From assembly GCA_013399115.1 (NCBI GenBank), contig VXAA01006074.1, positions 322,066-386,065 on the forward strand: 64,000 nt of DNA, read 5' to 3'. The stretch's first letter is position 1, and each line of letters starts with the position of its first letter. Of this stretch, positions 24,901-35,463 are shown in pieces. The notes under the pieces were generated by a model. That model searched no databases. It saw only the letters and a list, made by a program, of their open reading frames with translations, and had not been told where the DNA came from. The translations under genes and the position numbers were made by a program. This DNA is from Anseranas semipalmata (lineage: Eukaryota > Chordata > Aves > Anseriformes > Anseranatidae).

Positions 24901-26399
24901 GCAAATGTTTTTCATCTTTCACAGCCAAAGACAGAGAATGTGATTCTGATTAATACGTTTTAACAGATTCTCATTTGCAAGAGTAAAATGACTTTTGAGA
25001 GGTCACTTCGGTTTCCAACATATTCATTCCTTCAGAAAAATACTTGAACATTTGGAGTAACTTAACAGCTATAAAAAACATTGCTGGTGTAATATAAATG
25101 GTTTACAGCCACTTACTACATCTTTTGAATTATTAATCACCTTCCAATAGCCCAACACAATAATTCATTTCACATTTGACTTCTTAGATGTGAAAAACTC
25201 AGTAATGAAGAAAAATGACAAAAAATGAAAAACATTTGGGGCCAGGTTCTGCTCTGAGTCAACATTACTGCCTCCCTGGTAAGAGAGACCATTGCTCTGG
25301 ACTGAGCCAGCACTTGTAGCAAAAAAATAGACTTCAAATAAAATGTGTTCCCACTTTTAACAAATATGTAACTACAGTTATGCTGAACTTTGCCAAAGAC
25401 TTTCCTTGGTGAAATACTGATTTTGCATTCCATCTTCCAGCAGCAGCAAGGATCTCTAAATCCAACAGTGCTGTAAGAACAGGACTTCTGGAGTTAATGT
25501 CACAATATCACCTCCCTGCAGGAACGTAATTTTCCCAGGGAAAATTCTCTTTTCCTTTCTTGATGCCTTCCAATCTGTTTTTCCTACTTTGCTGAAATCA
25601 ACTTTTATTTATCTTTTTTGGTCACTCAGTTATGCAGAGCTTAGAAAAATGTTATTATTTATATAGCAATATTTATATGTCAGAGAGCCCTTCCCTTAAA
25701 GACAGTTCAGAAATATGTCATTCTTTATAAACCTGTACCGATTATATTATTTTTAGGCCAGTGTTTCCAAAGATAACATAATATCTTTTTTTTTTTCCTG
25801 GCTCTTTGTACAGCTGATTCAGTTAGACTGAAAGCTTCTTCCTCCTGTGGTTAAGTCTTTCAGCAATTACTTTTATTTTCCTTTTTCTTGATCAAATTCA
25901 AAGGATATGTGTTAAAGCTGTTAGGTGGCAAACTGAAAGCCCATAAAAAACATGTTTTTTCACATAGGTGAATAATCTTGTTGGTTCAAGAAAACACTGG
26001 GGCTGAGAATCAAAGTGGATAAGGTGAACACCCAGCTGTATAATTTTATGAAATTTTAAAAGATCTGGGGGGGTAGGAGAGGGAGTGACAAAATCACGTC
26101 TCTCTGGCTTTGTGTGATAAAGCAGGCTCTGACTAGGGGGAGGAAGAAAGGAAAAACCAGAAGCCTCCCATGTGGACAAGTCACTTTCAAGCTGCCTGAG
26201 ATAGCCTCTAACATACTTCCAGGGCTGCATCAGTGACCCCTGCTATCTGTCTCCTCCTTTACACAAGCCCCTTCCTCTTTCTCTCCCTATTTTTCATGTC
26301 TTCTGGGCCATTTCTTGGTCTTTCTCAGCCCTAAGGTTACATTCTTGGAATGAACAAGCTCCTGACAAAGGAAAGCCCCAGTCCTGAACTGCCAACCTG

Positions 26400-26615
26400 T
26401 CACACAGAGGGAACAAAAGGGGAGAAAACCAGCACTGATGGTAGAAGAAACAGGGAGAAAGAACAGAAGGAAAAAGGGGATGAAGGAGGCGAGAGCACAG
26501 AGGAAAAGTGTCCTAAAGAGACAGAAAGGCAAGGGGTATTCCCGAGAAAGGTGAACAAGTGAAAAAACAAAGGGAAAACAGAGAGGTGAAATGAAAGCAA
26601 AAATGCAGAATGAGA
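26400..26615 (+). repeat. Purine-rich low-complexity stretch
   Basis: The plus strand is dominated by A and G (GGAGAAAA, AGAAAGAACAGAAGGAAAA, GAGAAAGG and similar). An open frame crossing it translates to a Lys/Glu-rich, low-complexity peptide, which is expected from the composition and is not taken as a gene. Confidence 0.6.
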
Positions 26616-27290
26616 GGTCTGTGAAACAAAAGGCTCCAAGACAGCTGGGAACCGTAGAGGGGAGGGAAACATCCTCCAGACACCACTCACTCACTCTAGG
26701 TCAGCAAAATCTGCAAATGTTAAAGTTAGGTTCTTAACTACCAAGTGATTTTTGCCTTGGAGGTTTTATTTTTTTTCCTGGAACTGAAAGATTACTGCCT
26801 TGATGATGTCATTTCAGCATGGTTCCTACTTAGTTAGACACACACAGGTGTGTACAGGTGAAACAAAGTGCCAGCAAAAGGGGGAAAGACAACCTAAATT
26901 ATTCACTTAACCCTGAGGGGGAAAAAAAAATGGTTTTCAATCCCTTTTCTTGGAAGCAGTGAGAAAGATCCTGGCTCACACATCTTCCCCCTTGGGGATG
27001 TCCTGTAAGCTGTCAGATTTCCAGTAGCTAGAGAGAGCCCACTGAGCACACTGAACAAAGTGGTGTTTATGGATTACTGCACACTGTAACCAAGCCTGTC
27101 CTTGGACGTCCATGGAGAATTAGCAACTCGCTCTCTGCACATGTGCAGATGAGCCATGGAAAAGGAGCAGACAGTTCACGCAAAGTATACTTTCACAAAG
27201 TGCAAAGCTATTTAATGCAACAGTCATTCCAAGAATACCTTCCAGAATCACTATTTAGTACATGTAACATCTTTTCGTGGCCAAATTAAT

Positions 27291-27330
27291 GAAAACAATC
27301 CCTGCCTTCAAGAGTTTACAATCCAAACGG
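27291..27330. repeat. Possible ancient dispersed-repeat remnant
   Basis: The phrase AACAATCCCTGCCTTCAAGA followed by GTTTACAATCCAAA closely resembles a motif I associate with old interspersed repeats found across amniotes. The family cannot be stated from the sequence alone, and the match is short. Confidence 0.3.
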
Positions 27331-27580
27331 ACTGTATGTAGCACAGATGGAGAATTAGAAGCAATAGGAAATAAATGAGTGAGAACTGAAGCTTAACAGT
27401 ATGTGCTATTTAGTAACTTTCAGACTTGATTGAAACTTGTAAATTATAACACTGGGAGAATCAAGGCCTCTTGATTCAGCTCAGTAAGCAACAATAACAA
27501 ACACACATGAGTCAAATCACAAAGGATAAGATTTATTTGTTAGTATTTTTCATGGAACAGCCCGTGGAATAGGGTCCAAA

Positions 27581-28900
27581 GATCCTAATAAGGACTACCA
27601 GGCCAGCTAAGCATGACTTCCCTTTCACAAGTCCATGTTGACTACTTCTGGTCACCTTCTTGTCCTCAACATGTTTAGAAATGATTTCTAGGATCACCTT
27701 CCCAGAGACTGAGGTGAGGCTGACCAGCCTGTAGTTCCCTGGGTTCTCCTTCTTGTCCTTACTGAAGACGTGCTTTCTTCCAGTTCTCATAAAACTCCTC
27801 AGATAGCCATTATTTGTCAAAGATAATCAGGAATGGCCTTGCAAAGATAGCAGCTAACTCCCCCTGCACCTACGGATATACTCCTTCAAGCCCCATGGAG
27901 TTACCTATGTCCAGTTTGTGTAAATGTTCCCTAACTTGATCCTCCTCCCACACGGGTAGGTCTATTTTGCTCCATACTTTCCTCCTGGTCTCAGGGATGT
28001 GGGATGCCTAAAAGTCAGTCTTAGTAAAGCCCAAGGTGAAGAAGGCATTGGGTACCTTGACCTTTTGCATGTCCTTTGTCACCAGGCTCCCTGACCCGTT
28101 CAGCAGCTGTCCCACTTTTTTCCCCAGTCTTCTTTTTGCTGCCAAAAGGCCTGTAGAAGCCTTTCTAGATGCCCCTCACATCCCCCATCAAATTCAACTT
28201 CAGGTGGATGGTGGCTTTCCTAACCCCAACCCTACATGCTATATTCCTCCTGGCTCACCTTCCCCTGTTTCCACCTCTTGTATGCTTCCTTTTTGTTGTT
28301 GTTGTTTTTTGTTTGAGTTTTGTCAGGAGCTCCTTATTCACCCATGCAGACCTCCTGTCTTTTTGGCTTGATCTCCTGCTCTCTGGGCTGGACCATTCTT
28401 GAGCTTAGAGGAAGGGATCCTTGAAAATCAACTCAATCAGGTGTTTCCTGAACCCCTCTTCTCTCCAGGGCTGTACCTCATGGGATTCTTCCAAGCAGAT
28501 CCACAAACAGGCCAAAGTCTGCACTCATGACATACAGTGTTGTGATACTCCCAGTTGCTTAGCTCCCTCCTCTCAGGATCCTGAACTCCACCGTCTCGTG
28601 GTCACTGCAGTCAAGGCCATCCTTAACCTTCACATGGTCATGACTGTTGTGGAAAGGAATTAAGTTTGCCTTCTTCAGGTTGCCAACCCAAAGTGATCTC
28701 AGAGACCTCCTTTAACCACTCTGCAGCCCAAAATCTTTGTGCTTCAACAAGCAGTTTTGATACAGGAATTCTTGAGAATTGCATATCGCCACTGCTATTT
28801 CCACCCAAGCAGCACTTCTTTTCTCTGCTGATGGCTACTGCTGTTTAAATCACCAGACGCTACAAGTATTAGCTGACACATTTGTGACTGATCTGTAGCC
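27581..28900 (-). mobile_element. Internal CR1 ORF2 piece (endonuclease C-terminus to RT N-terminus)
   Basis: Minus-strand translation from right to left gives, with several frame changes, a degraded endonuclease C-terminal part (about 28700-28450), a linker containing FKDPFL..AQE and VNKELLTKLKQK, and a block matching KGFYRYINSKRKT. These are followed by the RT N-terminal motifs KDKKENPGNYRLVSLTSVSG, ILEIISKHVEDKKV and SSQHGLVKGKSCLAG. The catalytic RT motifs and the 3' UTR are missing on the left, which is unusual because CR1 copies normally keep their 3' ends; a deletion or rearrangement removed it. The right boundary (about 28900) is uncertain because the similarity fades. This piece is older and more diverged than the neighbouring copy at 29669. 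Confidence 0.82.
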
Positions 28901-29668
28901 CTTGGGTGAAACAGAAAGAGTCATCCCTTTCTCAAGCATCTTCAAGTGTTCCTAGAAATATGAAGATGTAGTTTTCTTCAAGCATTAAGGAAATGTTCTG
29001 CTTTTGAAGAGAGCGATGTTCACACCCAAAACCTGAAATAATGTTTACACCTGAGAAAAACCATGAGGAATGCATTTTCAAAGCACTGATTTCTCAACAT
29101 CTAATTCATCTGTGTACTCTCAAGTATACATACACAGTGAAAAGCTCTTGTGGGTTGGTACTATGTGTTCTGCCAGAGCACACTCAGAAAATCCAGCAAA
29201 GGTCCATCACTTCCTAAATTCAGACATAGTAATATGCTACAGCAAGTAAAATGATCTCAAAACAACTCCAAATTTCACTTCACTGCACTAGACTTTGTCA
29301 GAACTTTCCAGTAGATAAGACTAAGGGGGTAGTTATATAAGGAGGTGAAAATGGCAAGCTGTTTAAAGGACATAAAAAACAGGCAAAGCAAATAAACAAT
29401 GTCCATTCTAATACCACCATGTTTCTGTAGATTCCTCATTGCTCTGGGAAGTACCTGTCCTGTTATATATAGTAATATATTTTATAAAGATTAATGCACA
29501 GTGTTCCCATAGGCTGTACACCTTGTGGTCTTCTGACAAATCCACCTACAAAAATACCTGTAATAATACCTTGCATTTGACAGTATGATCACCTTTTCAT
29601 GATCAATACATATGAAAATCCAAGACACTACTAAGTATGGCAAAGTGCAGGTATACATACACAACAAA
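28901..29668. other. Gene-free interval between two CR1 copies
   Basis: AT-rich sequence with no recognisable repeat, exon or RNA gene; it separates two minus-strand CR1 pieces. Confidence 0.6.
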
Positions 29669-30540
29669 TATAGAATCATAGAATCATAGAATTGAATCAT
29701 CTAGGTTGGAAAAGACCTTCAAGATCATCAAGTCCAACCATCAACCTGACCTACCGAATCCCATCACTAAACCATGTGCCTTAGTGCCACGTCCACGTCT
29801 CTTGAATACCTCCAGGGATGGGGACTCCACCACTTCCCTGAGCAGTCCGTTACAATGCTTGACCACCCTTTCTGTGAAAAAATTCTTCCTACTATCCAAT
29901 CTAAACTTCTCCTGGCACAACTTGAGACCATTTCCTCATGTCCTATCACTTGTCACCTGAGAAAAGAGACCAACACCCTCCTCACCACAGCCTCCTTTCA
30001 GGCAGTGGTAGAGAGCAATGAGGTCTCCCCTCAGCCTCCTCTTCTCCAGACTAACCAGTCCCAATTCCCTCAACTGCTCCTCATAACTCTTGTTTTCTGG
30101 TCCCTTCACCAGCTTCNTGCTGGCTCACGTTCAGCTGGCTGTTGACCAGCACCCCCAGGTCCTTTCCTGCTGGGCACCCTTCCAGCCACTCTTCCCCAGG
30201 CCTATATCGCTGCATGGGGTTGTTACAACCCAAGTGCAGGACCCAGCACTCGGCCTTGCTGAATGTTGTGAGATTGGACCCGGCCCATCTACCCAGCCTA
30301 TCCAGATCCCTCTGCAGAGCCTTCCTATCCTCAAGCAGATGGACAGTTCCACCTAACCTGTTATCGTCTGCAAACTTACTTCGGGTGCACTCAATCCCCT
30401 CATCATGATCATTGATAAAAATGCTAAACAAAACTGGCTCCAAGACTGAGCCCTGGCAAAATCCACTGGTGGCCGACCGCCAACTGGATTGAGCTCTATT
30501 CACTATGACCGAGCTCAGCCATCCAGCCAGTTCACCCAGC
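29669..30540 (-). mobile_element. CR1 fragment with intact-looking RT motifs and a single N
   Basis: The 3' end is at the left, with a (CATAGAAT)n octamer tail at 29671-29692. The minus strand from the right encodes SSWRSATSGFCQGSVLEPVLF, IFINDHDEGIECTRSKFADD (catalytic FADD retained), RKALQRDLDRLGRWAG, WVLHLGCNNPMQRYR and GEEWLEGCPAGKDLGVLVNS. The N at 30117 falls inside the element. The block normally found there, encoding roughly KKANSILACI to LVRPHLEYCVQF, is absent, about 185 bases by comparison with the layout of the copy at 9572-10395. The 3' UTR belongs to a different type (CTAGGTTGGAAAAGACC) from the other copies. Confidence 0.93.
30117..30117. other. Single N at a repeat-internal junction
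   Basis: The N lies between CACCAGCTTC and TGCTGGCTCACGTTC, two CR1 segments that in other copies are separated by roughly 185 bases. This suggests a gap of unknown size written as one N. Confidence 0.75.
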
Positions 30541-33500
30541 GAATCCTACATATGAATAATACAGAGCTGTCTGAAATCATGAGCAAATCATACTCCCTTT
30601 CCCTTTGTTGCTCCTGCTTCAGAAGAAAATACAATTCAGAATGAACAACTGGCTCAAATGGCCTACAGTAGATTTTTTGTGATTAGAGATATTCAGGGGA
30701 ATAATTCCCTCCTCAGTATTTTCAACACATTTTTCATTTTTCCAAATAATTTTAATAACATTTTCTAATATGAAATAGCTTCTACCAAAATCTACCACAA
30801 GAAAAAAAAATACATAGTACCTTGAGAATGGTATTTTAAACAAGTCTTTCTTAAGTTGAGTGGAAGAATTTTCTACCTTGAACAGAGACCTAAGGTGTGC
30901 AAGTGAGGGTTTGCTGCAGACCAGCTGGAGCACAAACAGCAAAGGAAGCCATTGAGGGACCTCTGCTAGATCCAACTGGTCTCTGTGAGTACTGGAGAAC
31001 AAATACTGCCACTTCACAGGAGTTCAGTGCACAAGGATATCTGGAGCCTCATGTCCCTAAGAGAGTAGCCCCTTCCTCCTGAGCTAAAGTTAAATCTTTG
31101 TAAAAGACTTATGAGATCTGAGAAGCACAAGGGGAGCAGAGAGGAGTAATTTCTCTCTCACTGAAAGAACTTTCTTGGCTCTTTCATGGGAAAATTGTGT
31201 TACAAAAGTTTATGGTTAAGTTTTGTAACAGATTCTTGGAGATATACAAAGAGTCTGGATTTTTACAGCAATTTAAGTCATTCAGCTGGCTGCAGGAAGC
31301 GTTTAAAATGTGTAGAAAATAACATGATGAGCAAAGATTTGATCTGTATTCTGCTCAGCTAAAAAGACTGTGTTCCAAGTAGGGCAAAACTGGATGTGCT
31401 GGGACCTATGCCAATAAATTACAGAGAAGTTCTGCTATATATGAGGAGACATTTTTTGGCATATATCACCTTCAGTTGTGAAATGTTGCTCTTGAAACAA
31501 ATTTCTTTTTATATGGCAGTGATGCTTGTCTTTATGGGGAAATATGATCATGACAAGTCAAAAAATTTAAACACAAAGAGCCAGATCTATTCTAGATGTA
31601 TTTTTAACAACAATGTCAGATTTGGATGTTTAACACCACGAGATTCCTACCTTTTATGAATCATGAGTATAGGATAGAAGCAATTGTGAGCAGCCTATCA
31701 GTTCAAAGCAGTGTTCAGTTAATGGCATCCTGCAAAGCTGCTGTTACAGTAATTCACTATCAGATGATGAGAAGTCCATTGAAAGAACTTTTTATTCATC
31801 CTGACTGTTGTGATTTTTTCAAATAAAAGAGAGAGAGATGTTTTCTAATCACAGAATTGTAATATGTTCCAGTCTCAGTTTCACATCAGTTGGCAATTTG
31901 AAACTCTAGACATGTTATTACATTTCACTGCAGGGCACAATAGAATTCAGATAGTCATGATTGTGAACAAACTGGTAAAGTTCTTTGGCTATTAAGGCAA
32001 AAGAGAGAAAACCTTTGTGGAGGTACTATCTATTTGTTGGCAAGGTGTAAAGCAAAGAAATTATTTTTGTACTCAAAGCCTTACTAATTATTTTAGGCTG
32101 ACACAAGTAGATGTTTTATGAGCTTTCTGTACATCACTCAAAAGCCTTATTGTGGACTTGCATGAATTTTGAAGAACTAAAGCAGATAATTACTTAACTG
32201 AAAATAAATCCAAAGTCTATATACTTTAATACCTTGCAGGACATCAAAAATCTAATATGATATTTGTAAGGGGCCTGATCCAAGGCCCACTGAAGTCAGT
32301 ATGACTCTTTCCGTCAAATGCAGTGGGCTTGGATCAGTCCTTGATGTACAAACATAGAGTTAAAAAGGAAGATGATCAAATAATGTATTAGCCCGATCTA
32401 GTATAATATATCTATAATTTCCAGTATGTTTCTACTGATAGTGAGAAGTCATCTCAAACTTGTCTGTGTACTATACCACTTAACTATGTATGCTGTAAAT
32501 TCTCAGGCATATACTTCAATACACATCCAGCGCGCATCCACAAATTATATTCATTTTTCAGGCATTCAAGCAAATTAATTCCTTTTCTGGCCATTTTGCA
32601 TTTTAGTTGTTTTGCTGCTTTTTTTCAGGATAGGAACAGAGTAGCTTTTCCAAAGACAATGCCACAGTTTCTCATTGCTCTCTTCTGTCCTTTTTGCACA
32701 CCAACTGGGCGCATCCTACTTCCTTGCAACTGCTCAAAAATTGTGCTTTATTGTACATTCCCCTGTCTGTGACCTCCAACACACCACTCTATAGCCTGAG
32801 ATGGTCAAATAGCCAGGAACAGCTGGAAGCTGTAGAGAAAGTGTCGTGACTTCTGATGGCATATTTGGAATTTCTAACACAGAATTGCTTTTTTGCATCA
32901 CTTGCACACCTGGAAGTTCACAAGGTCTTGAGTACATCACACACATGAAACAACCCTACAAGATGATGTCTCATCCATTTATCTATGTTATATGAAGATG
33001 GATAATGTTTTTCCTGGAGCTCCAAGTACAGCACCCCATTCTTCCTATCTTCCTTTCTTCAGAAAGAGTGGGAGGGTCTAGCAATTTAAGGCTAAAAAAG
33101 AGATCATCATGGAGATCCTCTAGATGTAATCCTTTGTAAAGGATTTGAAACTGCAGGGACCCAGTGTAGATCCCCAGTGTGCTCTGTGGCCAGAAGGCCT
33201 TGCCATGCTGGTCTCCTTCAGCGTGCAGAAACACTCTGGGGAATTGTTGATCTTCCTAATACTGCAATCTTCCCAGCTCTGTTAAATAGAGCAGTCTTCT
33301 GTCCTCTCTACAGGGGATTATGCTAACAAGAAGTCAGGTTAAATATGTGTGTGCGCTTGTGTATGTGTGAACCCTTCCTAATTTGCATGGTCCCTTATGC
33401 TTCTTGCAGCCTCCAGCCCACAAGGATGATTTGATTCATACTTTAAATATCAGAAGACCCTTCTGCCTCTTCCTGCATATTTCCTTAAAAATGAACACTC

Positions 33501-34406
33501 AGGCTGTAATTTGCAAGGCATTCATGTGTCACATATGTATGTTCTTCCCTCTGCTAAGACTGTGTTTAATGGGCCAGATGTGATAACTTCTGCCTTTAGG
33601 GAAAATGAGGAGAGATGGCTGACCTGCAGACAGATTGTCCTCTCTGCATGGCACAGGCTCCTAAGGGACAAAACTGAGTGTATCACAAGAAGCTGTGTAT
33701 CACAGGGAGCAGCAAGAGCTATGCCGCCCCCCTGGGGCCAGGAGCCATGGGGGACCCTTGGTTTGGCAGGGCAGGGTCCCCACCAGCCAGGGACCATCTC
33801 ACAGTTTCCGAGTGAGAAGAGCAGGACAGCCCCAGAGATGGTGGCCAATCCAACCAAGAGTGGATCTTGCCAATACTGTGGTGATAAGGCAGGTCCCACA
33901 TCAAGCTGGGAAGTCAGTCTGTAGGTCAGTCTTAGTATCAGGCCCAGCTATCACCAGGCAGAGCCAAGGTCAAGCCAAGAAATCAGAGTGCAGGTTGAGG
34001 TTTACATAAAGGAGCTGCATGACCATGGCTGGAGACCAGTACTCCTTTGGCATAGTTCAGGTAGGGATGAATGGCTCCAAGCTGAGCTGAAACAGGGCTC
34101 TGGGACCCCCAGGCATAATGTGAGGGGAGGCCCCAGGGGTGGCTGGTCAAGGCTACTAAGAGCTATTAGTACTTTCAGGGCCGTGACAATACAGTTGGTC
34201 TTTGTACCTCCTCCAAATAATGTAGACAGGGAGGGGACAGGTCCCATAGTAGAGACGCATAGGATGTGATGTTCTGCATGCTGGAATATTTCTCTTCTGT
34301 GGGCATCCAGTATAGAACAACACACAGAGACAGCCTTCTTGCACAAAGCAAGAGAAAATTGTTATCTTCTCTGCAGAGCTTTTATTTTTAGATCTTTCAT
34401 GGCATT
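30541..34406. other. Gene-free interval
   Basis: AT-rich unique-looking DNA holding a palindromic MITE-like element (32271-32340) and a short TG-rich tract at 33345-33370. A GC-richer segment at about 33690-34250 has repeated CCAG/TCAG words but no family I can name. No recognisable exon. Confidence 0.55.
32271..32340. mobile_element. Palindromic MITE-like element
   Basis: The left arm GGGCCTGATCCAAGGCCCAC is the approximate reverse complement of the right arm, which ends GTGGGCTTGGATCAGTCC, giving a near-complete 70-base palindrome. Short palindromes beginning GGGCCTGATCCAAAGCCCA are, to my knowledge, a widespread old non-autonomous DNA transposon in birds, crocodilians and turtles; the family name is not asserted. 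The arms have diverged, consistent with great age. No clear target-site duplication is visible. Confidence 0.65.
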
Positions 34407-34740
34407 CACAGAATCCCAGAATGGCTGAGGCTGGAAGGGACCTCTGGAGGCCATCTGCTCCAATCCCTGCTCAAGCAGGGACACCCAGAGCAGGTTGCCC
34501 AAGACCATGTCCAGAAGGCTTCTGAAAATCTCCACATATGGAGCCTCCACAACCTCTCTGGGCAACCTGTGCCAATGCTCCATCACCCTCACAGTATAGA
34601 AGTGTTTCCTGATGCTTACTTAGATGGTGACTCCTGTGTCCCTAAGCTACTTTCCAGTAGCTCCATGTCTCTCTTATACTGGGGAGTCCAGAACTGGACA
34701 TGACACTCCAGCTGTGGCCTCACCAGGGCTGAGCAGAGAT
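34407..34740 (-). mobile_element. CR1 fragment with internal deletion
   Basis: Starts at the left with CACAGAATCCCAGAATGG and GGACCTCTGGAGGCCATCTG, the same 3'-end type as the copies at 7396 and 9572. The minus strand encodes RVMEHWHRLPREVVEAP near the 3' side. On the right it resumes with motifs for LVRPQLECHVQFWTPQYKRDME. Between TTTCCTGATGCTTAC (34606-34620) and CATGTCTCTCTTATACTGG (from 34664) only about 45 bases separate segments that are about 250 bases apart in the copy at 9572, so some 200 bases were lost. No N is present there, so this looks like a genuine deletion. Confidence 0.9.
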
Positions 34741-35306
34741 TCCCAGTGACAGCAGTGAAAATTGTCTGTGTGGTTGGGATATAGCCTTCTAACTTTGACA
34801 TGTTACATGATTCAGAACAGGAAATGCAGTTCCATACCTTTGGATAGTCTATTGCAGTGTAATTACAATATTACAGAAGTTGCCTGTGTGCATTGCACAA
34901 TAGAGCATCCCAAGTTGTGGTATGCCCTCACCTTGTCCTACTGACATGCTCCTTTTTGTTTTCTTAACAAGTCTAGTCTGCATACAAGGGCTCTCATCTC
35001 AGTTGTCCTTTTTGCCTTAAGCAGAAAACACTAATGGTTTATTGTTGCTGGCTCCAGAACTAAATGAGCTTTTCTGTAGTGTGTCTGATTGAATTAATGT
35101 TATAGCAATATGTTAAGCATGGGCTTTTACTTATGACTTGAGGTACTGCTAGACCAGCTTTATTGTTTTTCAGTTTTAATTGTTTGAATTTGCTTTAAGC
35201 TTCTGAATATTTTACCTGTATTATGAGCTAAAAGGAAACATCCTGTTCTCAGAAAAGCCATTTGCTATAAATTTGGGCTGATGTTCAAATAGAATAATCA
35301 TGAGAA
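34741..35306. other. Gene-free interval
   Basis: AT-rich unique-looking sequence between two CR1 copies in opposite orientation. Nothing recognised. Confidence 0.6.
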
Positions 35307-35463
35307 TCTGTGGATGCCACACCTCTGGAGGTGTTCAAGACCAGGTTGGATGAGGCTTTGGGCAACCTGATCTAGTGGGTGGCATCCCTGCCCATGGCAG
35401 GGGGGTTGGAACCAGGTTATCTTTAAGGTCCCTTCCAACCCAAGCCATTCTATGATTCTATGA
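35307..35463 (+). mobile_element. Short CR1 3'-end fragment
   Basis: About 157 bases: CTGTGGATGCCACACCTCTGG, GTTCAAGACCAGGTTGGATG, CATCCCTGCCCATGGCAGGG, GGTCCCTTCCAACCC and the octamer tail ATTCTATGATTCTATGAT. It is a severely 5'-truncated but 3'-complete copy, with the same 3'-end type as the minus-strand copy at 4729. Confidence 0.95.

Larger units (their letters stand above)
21981..27580. other. Gene-free interval
   Basis: AT-rich unique-looking DNA. Notable parts are a stretch rich in developmental transcription-factor-like motifs (23440-23720, octamer ATGCAAAT at 23490-23497), a TATA-like box at 24601-24608 followed by a short GC-richer open frame, and a purine-rich strand at 26400-26615. 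A possible ancient repeat lies at 27291-27330. No recognisable exon. Confidence 0.55.

Noticed and set aside
26287..26694. 135-codon minus-strand frame rich in Phe, Ser, Leu and Pro
   Set aside because: It is the pyrimidine-rich complement of a purine-rich low-complexity stretch, so the hydrophobic appearance is compositional.
34606..34670. Assembly collapse inside the CR1 copy at 34407
   Set aside because: About 200 bases are missing relative to another copy, but there is no N and about 45 bases of intervening sequence are present, so a genuine old deletion is more likely.
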